Shown: positions 8,553 through 18,495 of the stretch, piece after piece
Numbering within the stretch: the first letter of the stretch is position 1
Layout of the letters: each line of letters opens with the position of its first letter
Assembly: GCA_027038965.1 (NCBI GenBank)
Contig: JALWFG010000005.1
Coordinates: forward strand, 62,001 to 126,000
Length of the DNA stretch: 64,000 bases
DNA from: Candidatus Desulfofervidaceae bacterium
GTDB taxonomy: Bacteria > Desulfobacterota > Desulfofervidia > Desulfofervidales > Desulfofervidaceae
Direction: 5' to 3'
Notes under the pieces: model-generated
Told to the model about the DNA's origin: nothing
Databases searched by the model: none
Seen by the model: only the letters and a program-made list of their open reading frames with translations
Position numbers and translations under genes: made by a program

Positions 8553-9404
8553 ATGCAAGTCATTAAAAACATAAAGCAAATGTCCTCTCTTTCCGATAAG
8601 TGGCGTCAAGAAGGAAAGAAAATTGCCTTTGTGCCAACTATGGGTTATTTCCATAACGGGCATTTGAGCCTAATGAGAAAAGGACGTCTTCTGGGCGATG
8701 TTCTGGTGGTAAGCATTTTTATAAATCCCATTCAATTTGGTCCCAAAGAAGACTTCAAAGAATATCCACGCAATTTTGAACGAGATAGTGCTTTAGCCCA
8801 AAAGGAAAAGGTAGATGTAGTTTTTGTACCTGATGAAAGAGAAATGTATCCTCCAGGCTATCAGACGTTTGTTGAAGTAACCAAACTTACGCAACATCTT
8901 TGTGGACTCTCTCGGCCAGGTCATTTTAAAGGAGTGGCTACCGTTGTGGCCAAACTCTTCAATATTGTCAAGCCTCACTTTGCCCTTTTTGGTCTCAAGG
9001 ACTATCAGCAGTATTTGGTGATAAAAAAGATGGTAGAAGACCTGAATTTTGATGTTCAAATCATAGGTTGCCCCACGGTACGTGAGTCGGATGGATTGGC
9101 CATGAGTTCCCGCAATGAATATCTCTTGCCAGAGCAAAGGGGAGCGGCCTTGAGTCTTTATAAATCTTTAAAAATGGCTCAGGACCTGTTTGAAACTGGG
9201 GAACATAATGCCAAGAAAATAAAGGCAGAAATTATTAACTTTATTAAGACCTTTCCCTATACCCAAATTGATTATGTCTCCATCTGCGATCCTGAAACCT
9301 TGGAAGAAATAGATGAGATAAAGGATAAGGCCTTGATGGCCTTAGCAGTAAGGGTGGGCAAGGCCCGATTAATTGATAATCTTATCTTAGAGGTTAGAAA
9401 ATGA
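8553..9404 (+). CDS. panC: Pantothenate synthetase
   Basis: The enzyme condenses pantoate and beta-alanine with ATP to give pantothenate, the precursor of coenzyme A. The start ATG at 8553 follows AGGAGG by 8 bases; an in-frame upstream ATG at 8508 has no ribosome site and would add 15 residues not expected in the family. The chosen protein has 283 residues, the usual length. Diagnostic motifs are VPTMGYFHNGH (the HxGH nucleotide-binding signature), SIFINPIQFGPKED, FGLKDYQQ and the KMSKS-like segment SDGLAMSSRN. Its stop overlaps the panD start (ATGA), so the two beta-alanine/pantothenate genes are translationally coupled, followed by a DUF502 gene. Confidence 0.95.
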   Translation: MQVIKNIKQMSSLSDKWRQEGKKIAFVPTMGYFHNGHLSLMRKGRLLGDVLVVSIFINPIQFGPKEDFKEYPRNFERDSALAQKEKVDVVFVPDEREMYPPGYQTFVEVTKLTQHLCGLSRPGHFKGVATVVAKLFNIVKPHFALFGLKDYQQYLVIKKMVEDLNFDVQIIGCPTVRESDGLAMSSRNEYLLPEQRGAALSLYKSLKMAQDLFETGEHNAKKIKAEIINFIKTFPYTQIDYVSICDPETLEEIDEIKDKALMALAVRVGKARLIDNLILEVRK

Positions 9405-9751
9405 GATTTATGTTAAAATCAAAAATTCATAGGGCTACTATTACAGAAAGCAATTTGGAATATGAAGGAAGTATTTCCATTGACGAACAATTAATAAAAA
9501 AGGCCGATCTTTTGCCTTATGAAATGGTACACATTTACAACATCTCTAACGGGGAAAGGTTTTCTACTTATGTCATTCCTGGTAAAAAGGGGGAAATTGG
9601 CCTTAATGGAGCCGCGGCACGGAAAGGAATGAAAGGGGATTTAATTATCATTACGGCATATTGCCTTGTACCTGAAGAAAAACTGGCAAGTCATCGGCCC
9701 AAATTGGTCTTTGTAGATAAGGATAATAACATTATAAGGATAAAAGATTGA
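9401..9751 (+). CDS. panD: Aspartate 1-decarboxylase
   Basis: This pyruvoyl enzyme makes beta-alanine from aspartate, feeding PanC directly upstream. The 116-residue proenzyme begins MLKSKIHRATIT and contains the self-processing site YEGSISID with cleavage expected between Gly23 and Ser24 (Ser25 in E. coli); Ser24 would become the pyruvoyl group. Downstream NGAAARKG and GDLIIITAY are also typical. The ATG overlaps the panC stop by four bases. A second ATG three codons in could be the true start. The stop overlaps the TTG start of the next gene, giving three coupled genes. Confidence 0.95.
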   Translation: MRFMLKSKIHRATITESNLEYEGSISIDEQLIKKADLLPYEMVHIYNISNGERFSTYVIPGKKGEIGLNGAAARKGMKGDLIIITAYCLVPEEKLASHRPKLVFVDKDNNIIRIKD

Positions 9752-10365
9752 AAGAATTTATCAAACGCAACTTTCTAGCCGGTATTTTGGTTTTAGTCCC
9801 TGTTAGTCTTACCGTCTATGTAGTCTTACTAATTTTTAGGGCCTTTGATAAGATTTTAAATTATTTACCCCCTCGATACAACCCAGAAACCTATCTCCCT
9901 TTTCGAGTCCCTGGTTTAGGTTTTATTTTGGCCTTCATCTTTATCATGATTGTAGGCTTTGTGGCTCGTAATTACATTGGTGGGAAGATTATTGGTCTCT
10001 GGGAAAGTTTTGTTAATAAAATACCCTTTATTCGAACTATTTATGTTGCTACCAAACAGCTAGTTGAAACAGTGTTTATGAAAAAGGACCGGAATTTTAG
10101 ACGGGTAGTCTTGATAGAATACCCAAGGAAGGGAGTTTATGCCCTGGCCTTTACTACTGGAGTAGGAAAGGGAGAAATTCAAAAAAAGACCCAAAAACAA
10201 ATGATAAACGTCTTTGTTCCCACCACCCCTAACCCTACGTCTGGGTTTTATCTTTTAGTCCCAGAAACAGACCTTATCTTTCTGGATATGAATGTAGAAG
10301 ATGCCTTTAAATTAATTATATCAGGCGGGATTGTGGTTCCAGAAGAAAAAATTAAAAACAATTGA
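9748..10365 (+). CDS. DUF502 family membrane protein
   Basis: The protein has 205 residues with two strong transmembrane segments (about 9-29 and 51-72) separated by a short Pro-rich loop, then a soluble domain with RRVVLIEYPRKGVYALAFTTG and VPTTPNPTSGFYLLVP. This order is characteristic of the DUF502 family, whose role is unknown. The start is TTG at 9748, overlapping the panD stop (TTGA); no ATG is available nearby, so the TTG start rests on coupling. Its place behind panC-panD is probably only co-transcription. The 3' end contains the -35 box of the metK promoter. Confidence 0.8.
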   Translation: MKEFIKRNFLAGILVLVPVSLTVYVVLLIFRAFDKILNYLPPRYNPETYLPFRVPGLGFILAFIFIMIVGFVARNYIGGKIIGLWESFVNKIPFIRTIYVATKQLVETVFMKKDRNFRRVVLIEYPRKGVYALAFTTGVGKGEIQKKTQKQMINVFVPTTPNPTSGFYLLVPETDLIFLDMNVEDAFKLIISGGIVVPEEKIKNN

Positions 10366-10389
10366 CATATATCTTAAAATAGGTTTTAT
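10362..10389 (+). promoter_or_regulatory. Putative sigma70 promoter for metK
   Basis: A consensus TTGACA (10362-10367) overlaps the stop codon of the DUF502 gene. TTTTAT (10384-10389) follows after 16 bases. The metK start lies 32 bases further on with AAGGAG as ribosome site. The leader is too short for a SAM riboswitch and none is seen. Confidence 0.5.
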
Positions 10390-10420
10390 TTACCGAAATT
10401 TTGGAGAAAGGAGATGAGAA

Positions 10421-11587
10421 ATGGCCCAAAGGGAATTTTTATTCACCTCAGAATCCGTAACAGAAGGACACCCCGATAAGGTAGCAGATCAAATTTCTGA
10501 TTCTATTCTAGATGCCATTCTTACCCATGACAAAAATGCTCGGGTGGCATGTGAAACCCTGGTCACCACAGGATTGGTTTTTATCTCTGGGGAAATTACC
10601 ACAAGTTGTTATGTAGAAATACCTGAAGTAGTACGACAAACCGTTAAGGAGATTGGCTACAATAGCTCCGAAATGGGTTTTGACTGGGAAACCTGTGCGG
10701 TAATTACCAGCATTGACCGCCAGTCTCCAGATATTGCCATTGGTGTCAACCGGAGCGAAAAGTTAGAAGAGATTGGAGCAGGAGACCAAGGTATGATGTT
10801 TGGTTACGCTTGTACAGAAACCAAGGCTCTTATGCCCATGCCCATTTATTACGCCCATAGACTTGCTAAAAGATTAGCAGAGATAAGAAAAACAAAGATT
10901 TTGGACTTTTTAAGGCCTGATGGCAAAACTCAAGTGACGGTAAAATATATAGATGGCAAACCCAAAGAGGTTACGGCGGTGGTAATTGCGGCCCAACATG
11001 AGCCTTGGGTGAAGTATGAAGTTTTAAAAGAAGGAATCATTGAAGAGGTTATTCATTATGTTATTCCTGAAGAGATGAGGGCTAAAGATATAAAGTATTA
11101 CATCAATACTACAGGCCGCTTTGTAATGGGAGGACCTATGGCTGATACGGGAACCACAGGTCGCAAAATTATCGTAGATACCTACGGAGGAATGGCCAGG
11201 CATGGAGGAGGATGTTTTTCTGGAAAGGACCCTTCAAAGGTAGACAGAAGTGCCAATTATATGGCCAGATATGTCGCCAAAAACATTGTGGCTGCAGGAT
11301 TGGCAGAAAGATGCGAAATTCAAATTGCCTATACCATCGGAAGGCCTGAACCTGTTTCCATTATGGTAGACACCCATGACACAGGAACAATTCCAGATAG
11401 GGAAATTGAAAAATTGATAGAAAAGGTATTTGACCTGAGGCCTGGTATGATTATCAAACACTTGGATTTGTTGCGGCCAATTTATAAGCAAACCGCTGCT
11501 TATGGCCATTTTGGCCGTAATAACCCTGATTTTACTTGGGAAAAAACAGATATGGTAGAAGCATTGAAAAAGGAGGCTGGCAAATAA
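10421..11587 (+). CDS. metK: S-adenosylmethionine synthetase
   Basis: This enzyme makes S-adenosylmethionine from methionine and ATP in the cytoplasm. The 388 residues are close to the usual length. Visible signatures are [20 protein letters not shown] at the N-terminus, the [12 protein letters not shown] loop, and [23 protein letters not shown], which carries the metal and phosphate ligands. The ribosome site AAGGAG precedes the ATG. Downstream lies ahcY, so synthesis of SAM and removal of its product S-adenosylhomocysteine are encoded side by side; the homocysteine methyltransferase/MTHFR gene elsewhere in the window (31691-33523) would close the cycle. Confidence 0.97.
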   Translation: MAQREFLFTSESVTEGHPDKVADQISDSILDAILTHDKNARVACETLVTTGLVFISGEITTSCYVEIPEVVRQTVKEIGYNSSEMGFDWETCAVITSIDRQSPDIAIGVNRSEKLEEIGAGDQGMMFGYACTETKALMPMPIYYAHRLAKRLAEIRKTKILDFLRPDGKTQVTVKYIDGKPKEVTAVVIAAQHEPWVKYEVLKEGIIEEVIHYVIPEEMRAKDIKYYINTTGRFVMGGPMADTGTTGRKIIVDTYGGMARHGGGCFSGKDPSKVDRSANYMARYVAKNIVAAGLAERCEIQIAYTIGRPEPVSIMVDTHDTGTIPDREIEKLIEKVFDLRPGMIIKHLDLLRPIYKQTAAYGHFGRNNPDFTWEKTDMVEALKKEAGK

Positions 11588-11646
11588 CTTAAAGAAGTTT
11601 GTTTCTAAAATTGACTTTAAACTATTATATTTTTTAAGGTATCTAA

Positions 11647-12924
<1,278 letters not shown>

Positions 12925-12926
12925 AA

Positions 12927-13619
12927 ATGAAATTAACTGAAACAGCCGAAGACATTTTGGAAGCCATATACATTCTTGATAAGGTAAAAAAGGTAGTGCG
13001 TGTAAAGGACATTGCAAAGCAGTTAAATACCAAAATGGCTTCGGTTGTGGTTACTCTCAAATCGCTAGCTCAAAAGGGGCTTGTAGAACACGAACACTAT
13101 GGTTATGTAGAGCTTACTCCTGAGGGTAAAAAGATTGCTAAAAACATTCATGAACGTCACCAATTACTTTTTAAATTTTTTAACGAGACTTTGGGACTTT
13201 CGTCCGAAGTTGCTGAAAGGGATGCTTGCCGATTAGAACATTATCTTTCTAAAGAGGGGCTAGAACGTATCGTACGATTTATTGAATTTGTAGAAAGTTG
13301 TCCTGAAGGAACGCCTACTTGGCTTACGAACTTCTCTTATTTTCTTGAATATGGAACTTACCCTGAAAGCTGCTTAAAGAAGAAAATAGAACTGAAACCC
13401 GTATCAGAACTTGTGCCTGGAGATAAAGGAGAAATCGTTAAAATCGGGGGGAAGATACCAGAAAAGCAGGAACTATTCAAAAAAGGTTTCATCCCAGGGA
13501 CACAAATAATCATTCTCAAAAAGACCCCTAAAAATATGGCAATCAAAATCGGCAATGTTGAATTTAATCTTGATTTAAGAACTGCCAATCGGATTTACAT
13601 TAGTTCGTTAAAAGACTGA
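12927..13619 (+). CDS. DtxR-family iron-dependent transcriptional regulator
   Basis: The 230-residue protein has an N-terminal winged helix (about 1-65, with KDIAKQLNTKMASVVVTLKSLAQKGLVEHE as recognition region), a metal-binding dimerisation domain and a C-terminal SH3-like FeoA domain (about 155-228). Metal ligands expected in the family are seen as H78 and the cluster C101-x-x-E104-H105. The cysteine fits the iron-type (DtxR/IdeR) rather than the manganese-type (MntR) site. It probably represses metal uptake when iron is plentiful, but no target gene is adjacent. I prefer ATG 12927 over an in-frame TTG at 12906 that lies inside ahcY. The last 25 bases overlap the convergent nucleotidase gene. 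Confidence 0.85.
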   Translation: MKLTETAEDILEAIYILDKVKKVVRVKDIAKQLNTKMASVVVTLKSLAQKGLVEHEHYGYVELTPEGKKIAKNIHERHQLLFKFFNETLGLSSEVAERDACRLEHYLSKEGLERIVRFIEFVESCPEGTPTWLTNFSYFLEYGTYPESCLKKKIELKPVSELVPGDKGEIVKIGGKIPEKQELFKKGFIPGTQIIILKKTPKNMAIKIGNVEFNLDLRTANRIYISSLKD

Positions 13620-14266
13620 ATAGCCTTAAACCCGTTTAACGGAATCTTTGGAGGCAATTGAGAGCTAGATTGGCTTTTAAAAAAAAGATATTTAATTCCT
13701 GCTTGCTGGGCAGCTAAAAGTGGTGGTTCGCTATCATCTATAAAAGCTGTCTTTTGAGGGTTAAAACCAAGTTCCTTCTGAAGTTTCAACCAGAAAGCTA
13801 CCTTCTCCTTGGGCAAACCAATATCAAAGGCACAAATGATGCGGTCAAAATAGGGACTAAGTCTAGTTTTCTTCATTTTCAGCTCTAAAGATTTGTAATG
13901 GGCATTGGTAACCAAAGCAACTTTCTTTTTTCTTTTCTTTAAAAATTGCAAAAAGTCCTCTACATAGGGATGTATGCTTATTAAATGCCTTATCTGCTCT
14001 TTGAGAGCTGGAATATCGAGGTCAAACTTTTGAGACCAAAAATCAAGATCGGTCCAGTTTAATGTACCTTCTTCCTGGCGATAGTAATTCAAAAGTTCCT
14101 TTTGAGCCTTTTTGACAGAAATGCCGTATTTCTCAGCATATTTTTGAGGAACAAGTATCTCCCAAAAATAATCATCAAAATACTTATCAAGCAAAGTACC
14201 ATCCATGTCCAACAGTACCCAATCAATTTGACTCCAAAACTGCCCTTTATCCAAAGCCGCAATCAT
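13595..14266 (-). CDS. HAD hydrolase, YrfG-like GMP/IMP nucleotidase
   Basis: The 223-residue protein carries the HAD motif 1 LLDMDGTLLD, motif 2 VTNAH, a motif 3 lysine in GLPKEKV and motif 4 FIDDSEP. The N-terminal context DMDGTLLDKYFDDYFWEILVPQKYA closely resembles that of E. coli YrfG, a GMP/IMP 5'-nucleotidase, including the following LNW-LDFWS segment. It therefore probably dephosphorylates purine nucleotides in the cytoplasm. ATG 14266 is chosen; a TTG at 14284 would add six residues, and neither has a clear ribosome site. It is convergent with and overlaps the DtxR gene by 25 bases. Confidence 0.8.
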   Translation of the reverse strand: MIAALDKGQFWSQIDWVLLDMDGTLLDKYFDDYFWEILVPQKYAEKYGISVKKAQKELLNYYRQEEGTLNWTDLDFWSQKFDLDIPALKEQIRHLISIHPYVEDFLQFLKKRKKKVALVTNAHYKSLELKMKKTRLSPYFDRIICAFDIGLPKEKVAFWLKLQKELGFNPQKTAFIDDSEPPLLAAQQAGIKYLFFKSQSSSQLPPKIPLNGFKAIQSFNELM

Positions 14267-14373
14267 ATTGTAATTTCTGATCAAAATGTCAAATAAGTCA
14301 AGCCCTAAAGAAAGAGCAAGGGTTAAAAATAAGTAATGCTTTCACATGTTAACGTTTCTTAGTTTTAAGGTAA

Positions 14374-15405
14374 TTATGAAATTTGGTTAGAATTCAAAAG
14401 ACAAAAAGGCACTGCTCCCAGCATCTTTTCCAATTTGCTCAAATCTGCTTGCTTTCCTAATACAGCAATAGAATCACCAGCACTTAAGGGCGTTTCCAAG
14501 GAAGGATTAAAGATGGTTTCGTTATTTTTCCTTCTTAAAACGATGGTAAGTACATTGGCTTCTTTTTTTAAATCAGAGATCGTAAATGGCTTCTCCAAAT
14601 ATCCAACAATCATCTCCCTTATTTGCAGCTCCCCATGTCCTGAAAGGGTAAGTTCCATAAAATCCGTGGTTAAAGGATGAGTAATGCTTTCAGCCAATCG
14701 TTTAGCCCCAATCTCGTAAGAGGAAATTACCCTATCTGCCCCAGCCTGTTTCAACCGCTTAGCTGCCTTGGTATCTGTGGCTCGAGCCAAAATATAAAGA
14801 TTAGGATTCAAATCTCTTGCTACTAAGACAATGTACACATTATCGGCATCTGACCCCACTGCTGCAATTAAACCCTTAGCCCTCTTAATCCCTGCCTTTA
14901 AAAGTATCTCTTCCTCTGTAGCCTCTCCATAAACGTGAAGGATTTCCTTTTGCTCTAATTTTTGGGTAATATTGTAATTATTCTCAACAACAACTACTGT
15001 AATATTATTCCTTTGAAGATTTTTATAAACTTGGCTACCAATCCTCCCAAAACCACATAAGATGTAGTGTTCTGAGACCTTTTGAAGTCTGGTTTCCATA
15101 ACTCTTCTCCCCAATATTTTCCTTAAATGTCCTTCTATAAAAAGGCTACCTACCCTGCCTATTATATAAATAACAAAGCTCAAACCAAAAAACACCAAAA
15201 AAACCGAAAAAAGTTCTCCTTGAGGGGTTTTGCTCACTGGGGTCGCAGGAGTAAGAGTAACGATTGTGGCATAAATGGCATCCAAAAAACTCATATGTTC
15301 AAAATAAACATATCCTAATGCTCCACCAATAATAATGAGAAAAGATAAAAGGATAGGAGCCACAACAGATTTAAAAGATATAATTCCATCTACGCTTTTG
15401 CGCAT
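14374..15405 (-). CDS. RCK-domain (TrkA-N) ion channel with an atypical pore
   Basis: The protein has 343 residues in a MthK-like layout: an outer helix (about 10-33), a pore region, an inner helix (about 66-89), then a Rossmann RCK domain with GFGRIGSQVYKNL and VVVVENN, and a C-terminal TrkA-C domain. This family forms ligand-gated potassium channels in the inner membrane. The unusual point is the pore: where a TxGYGD selectivity filter is expected, the sequence reads TLTPATPVSKTPQGE, lacking GYG, and the DNA at 15215-15260 confirms this. It may conduct other ions or be a regulator only. The gene starts directly at the tilS stop, so the two form one transcription unit. Confidence 0.8.
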   Translation of the reverse strand: MRKSVDGIISFKSVVAPILLSFLIIIGGALGYVYFEHMSFLDAIYATIVTLTPATPVSKTPQGELFSVFLVFFGLSFVIYIIGRVGSLFIEGHLRKILGRRVMETRLQKVSEHYILCGFGRIGSQVYKNLQRNNITVVVVENNYNITQKLEQKEILHVYGEATEEEILLKAGIKRAKGLIAAVGSDADNVYIVLVARDLNPNLYILARATDTKAAKRLKQAGADRVISSYEIGAKRLAESITHPLTTDFMELTLSGHGELQIREMIVGYLEKPFTISDLKKEANVLTIVLRRKNNETIFNPSLETPLSAGDSIAVLGKQADLSKLEKMLGAVPFCLLNSNQIS

Positions 15406-16794
15406 CTAAAATTGCCCTTGTATTCTTCGGATAAGCAAATATCTTTCTGTCTCAGGCCCAGGAGTAACCTTCGCATCTGCCCTTAAATCCGCTATCGAAA
15501 TTACCTTACCTTCACTTAAAAATATCGGAATTTTTTTTCTAAGAGAATACGGAATTTTTTGGTCAATGAAAAAATCTTTTATCTTTTTAGTGATTCCTGG
15601 CAAGGGTGAAAATCTATCACCTGGTTGATAAGGCCGTATCTCCAAGGGAAAGCAGACTTTACTTGAATCTAACAAGATATCATGAGGCGTTAAAGCCATT
15701 TTTCCCAAATCCTTCAGAGATAACTCTTTGATTTCAAGGGATAAATTCAGCTCTTTTATTTTTACCTTGCCTGGTTTATCTACTACATAATGATAAGAAG
15801 GACCTTCAGTAAGGACTACTTCTTGAGTTATATAAAGCCATTTATTTTCCTTATAGGCCTTCCAGTTATCAGGGAGAATAAGAGTTTTATGAGGCCCCCC
15901 TGGAAATGCCAACTCAAGCAGGGCATTTAAATGTCTTTTAGAGGACCTAAAGGCAGTCTTTTGTAAAACGCGGTGCAGAAGCCTCCTTTTAATCGCCCTG
16001 TCCATAAAGGCCAAACGCTCCAAATCCAATTTTAGGCCTAAATCTGTTGAAAGAACACACTTGGCCTCAATCTCATCTACTTGTTTCTCTATCCAAGCAT
16101 TATCCTCACGCCAAATTCGAGCCATTTCAAGCAAGTTTTCCTTAAAGGCTGGATTAAATTTCAATAAAAGGGGAATTAATTTCATCCTGATGCGGTTGCG
16201 TAAAAATCTTTGATCATAATTGGTTTCATCTATTACATATTCTATCTTTTCTTTTTTGAGAAAGGCAAGAATTTCGTGTTTAAAAAAGTTCAATAAAGGT
16301 CGAATGTAAGGGCCTCTTTTGACTTCCATTCCCCCAAATCCTGCCCAAGCCGTTCCCCTCAAAAATCTCCTTAATATTTCCTCCACTTGATCGTCAGCCG
16401 TATGGCCTAAAGCAATCCTGTTTGCCCCTGTTTGTTTTAATATTTTCTCAAAAAAGGCATATCGCAATTCCCTTGCAGCCATTTCTAAAGAGAGATGCTC
16501 TTGGCGAGCATAATCCCTTGCCTGGCCATGTCCAATATAAAAAGGTAAGCCAAGTTTAAAGGCAAGATTCCGAGTAAACCGAGCATCTCTTAAGGATGAT
16601 ACACCTCTTATTCCATGTTCATAGTGAATTACTCCAAGTTTTATCTTAAGCCTTTGTCTTAATCTCATCAGGATATGCAAGAGGGCAACCGAATCCGGTC
16701 CTCCAGATACGGCTACCAAAACGAAATCTCCAGTTGAAATCAGTTCATATTGTTTTATGTTCTTGAAGACTCTGCCAACAAGGTCTTGGTTCAT
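15406..16794 (-). CDS. tilS: tRNA(Ile)-lysidine synthase
   Basis: TilS attaches lysine to C34 of the CAU-anticodon tRNA(Ile), changing it to read AUA. The 462-residue protein has the N-type ATP pyrophosphatase loop SGGPDS at residues 30-35, followed by the family segments LGVIHYEHGIRG, LGHTADDQVEEILRRFLRGTAWAGFGGM and RFLRNRIRMKLIPLL, then a C-terminal TilS substrate-binding domain (EIRPYQPGDRF, IKDFFIDQKIP). ATG 16794 is taken; an in-frame TTG six codons upstream is less likely. The RCK channel gene follows with no gap. Confidence 0.95.
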   Translation of the reverse strand: MNQDLVGRVFKNIKQYELISTGDFVLVAVSGGPDSVALLHILMRLRQRLKIKLGVIHYEHGIRGVSSLRDARFTRNLAFKLGLPFYIGHGQARDYARQEHLSLEMAARELRYAFFEKILKQTGANRIALGHTADDQVEEILRRFLRGTAWAGFGGMEVKRGPYIRPLLNFFKHEILAFLKKEKIEYVIDETNYDQRFLRNRIRMKLIPLLLKFNPAFKENLLEMARIWREDNAWIEKQVDEIEAKCVLSTDLGLKLDLERLAFMDRAIKRRLLHRVLQKTAFRSSKRHLNALLELAFPGGPHKTLILPDNWKAYKENKWLYITQEVVLTEGPSYHYVVDKPGKVKIKELNLSLEIKELSLKDLGKMALTPHDILLDSSKVCFPLEIRPYQPGDRFSPLPGITKKIKDFFIDQKIPYSLRKKIPIFLSEGKVISIADLRADAKVTPGPETERYLLIRRIQGQF

Positions 16795-16987
16795 GTTTTT
16801 AATATAAACCAAAAAACAAAATTAAACAGCCCTTAACGGCCCAAAAGCATAGGCTTCTTGCCAGTCATCCATGCCCACAATTTTAATTTTTTGAACCCTA
16901 GTTACTAACCGCTAGCTACTGCACGTTAAAATAAGCAGATGAGGAAACAGGTTATTTTTGACTTAAAACTTATTTAGATTTTTCATC

Positions 16988-17015
16988 TTGACTTTTTAAG
17001 CTAAACTCCTATATT
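16988..17015 (+). promoter_or_regulatory. Putative sigma70 promoter for the aldolase/fbp unit
   Basis: TTGACT (16988-16993), a 16-base spacer and TATATT (17010-17015) lie about 36 bases before the aldolase start. The rest of the 257-base region between tilS and the aldolase gene contains only a short CTAGTTACTAACC-type low-complexity stretch. Confidence 0.5.
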
Positions 17016-17051
17016 CTTAAAAAGGTGAATTAAAAATAAGGAGGTAGAAAA

Positions 17052-18419
17052 TTGTATAAGACATTAGACGAATTAAAAGAGGGATTGGCAAGGGTAGCCC
17101 AGGAAGAAGAGGGAATATTAAAGGTTACAAATAGGACTCAATTAAACCAGGAGATAGATCAGTTTGTTCAGACGGCCGTTTTTGCTGATCATGAAGGGCT
17201 TAAAGCAGCAGCCAGGTGGAGTATCAGGGCCCTGGCCCTGGCCTTAGACATTGTGCCCTCTTCTATTCATGACCTTTATATGGCAATGGGGAGGGAAGAA
17301 ATTAGAGGTTTTACGGTCCCGGCCATAAATCTCAGGGGTATGACTTACGATGTCGCCAGACAAGTATTTAAGTTGGCCATAGAAAAGAATATTGGAGCCT
17401 TTATTTTTGAAATTGCCAAATCAGAAATTGGTTACACTAACCAACGACCTTCTGAATATGCAGCTTGCATTCTGGCTGCGGCCATCAAAGAGGGATTTAA
17501 AGGACCGGTGTTCATCCAAGGAGATCACTTCCAATTTAATCGCAAAAAGTTTTCTGAAGACCCTGAGACCGAGTTTGAAGTCATAAAGGGTCTTACCCAA
17601 GAGGCCATTGAGGCTGGTTTTTATAACATAGACATAGATCCCTCTACCCTAGTGCAATATTCTCGTCCAACCCTCATTGAACAGCAAAGGGAAAATTATG
17701 AATGCACCGCCAAAATGACGGCTTTTATTAGAAAGTTAGAACCTGAAGGGATTACAATTTCTGTGGGAGGAGAAATTGGCCATATTGGAGGCAAAAATTC
17801 TACCGTAGAGGAGTTTGAGGCCTTTATGGAGGGATATTTAAAAACACTCAAAGAATTTGGGGATATGCCTGGGATTAGCAAGATTAGCGTGCAAACTGGT
17901 ACGGCCCATGGCGGGATTCCTCTCCCTGATGGCACAGTGGCTAAGGTAAATCTTGATTTTGAGGTGCTGCGTAGCATTTCAGAGGTGGCACGTAAGAAAT
18001 ACGGCATGTCAGGGGCAGTTCAACATGGTGCCTCTACCCTACCAGATGAACTCTTTGACAAATTCCCTGAAGTAGGAACTTCAGAAATCCATTTGGCTAC
18101 AGGTTTTCAAAACATTATTTATGACCATCTTCCAGAAGAGATAAAAAACGAAATCTACAATTATCTTAAACAAAATCTCAAATCTGAATGGAAGGAAGAT
18201 TGGACTGAACAACAATTTATTTACAAAACACGTAAAAAGGGCTTTGGACCATTTAAAAGGCTCTTTTGGGATTTACCTCAAGAGACAAAATCGAAAATTA
18301 TGGAGAGTCTTTACCAAAAATTCCATTTGTTATTTGAAAAGTTAAAGGTATTTAACACCCAAAAGTACGTAGATAAATACATTAAACCTGTAAAGGTCTT
18401 ACCAAAAAGGCCATTTTAG
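17052..18419 (+). CDS. Class II fructose-bisphosphate aldolase-family protein
   Basis: The 455-residue protein belongs to the zinc-dependent class II aldolases, which interconvert fructose 1,6-bisphosphate and triose phosphates. The four expected metal/substrate sites are visible: GDHFQFN (Asp158, His159), GGEIGHIGG (Glu), TAHGG (His) and VQHGAST (His, the counterpart of the HGGSG loop). An N-terminal extension of about 90 residues and a C-terminal extension of about 80 residues make it longer than E. coli FbaA. The start is TTG (17052) behind a full AAGGAGGT ribosome site. FBPase follows 76 bases downstream, so the pair serves gluconeogenesis, as expected in an autotrophic or acetate/alkane-using anaerobe. 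A tagatose-bisphosphate specificity cannot be ruled out. Confidence 0.8.
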   Translation: MYKTLDELKEGLARVAQEEEGILKVTNRTQLNQEIDQFVQTAVFADHEGLKAAARWSIRALALALDIVPSSIHDLYMAMGREEIRGFTVPAINLRGMTYDVARQVFKLAIEKNIGAFIFEIAKSEIGYTNQRPSEYAACILAAAIKEGFKGPVFIQGDHFQFNRKKFSEDPETEFEVIKGLTQEAIEAGFYNIDIDPSTLVQYSRPTLIEQQRENYECTAKMTAFIRKLEPEGITISVGGEIGHIGGKNSTVEEFEAFMEGYLKTLKEFGDMPGISKISVQTGTAHGGIPLPDGTVAKVNLDFEVLRSISEVARKKYGMSGAVQHGASTLPDELFDKFPEVGTSEIHLATGFQNIIYDHLPEEIKNEIYNYLKQNLKSEWKEDWTEQQFIYKTRKKGFGPFKRLFWDLPQETKSKIMESLYQKFHLLFEKLKVFNTQKYVDKYIKPVKVLPKRPF

Positions 18420-18495
18420 TAAAGGACCAGGGGAAGGAGAACTAACAACTGAAGTTAGGCCATATCTATTTATTAACTGAATTAGGAGGCCCAAT

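Noticed and set aside
10366-10420. SAM riboswitch upstream of metK
   Set aside because: Only 55 bases separate the genes, too short for known SAM riboswitch aptamers plus expression platform, and no matching stems are seen.
16890-16935. Repeat array or regulatory site between tilS and the aldolase gene
   Set aside because: The CTAGTTACTAACCGCTAGCTACT stretch is low-complexity and has no ordered spacing or partner sequence; it is probably noise.
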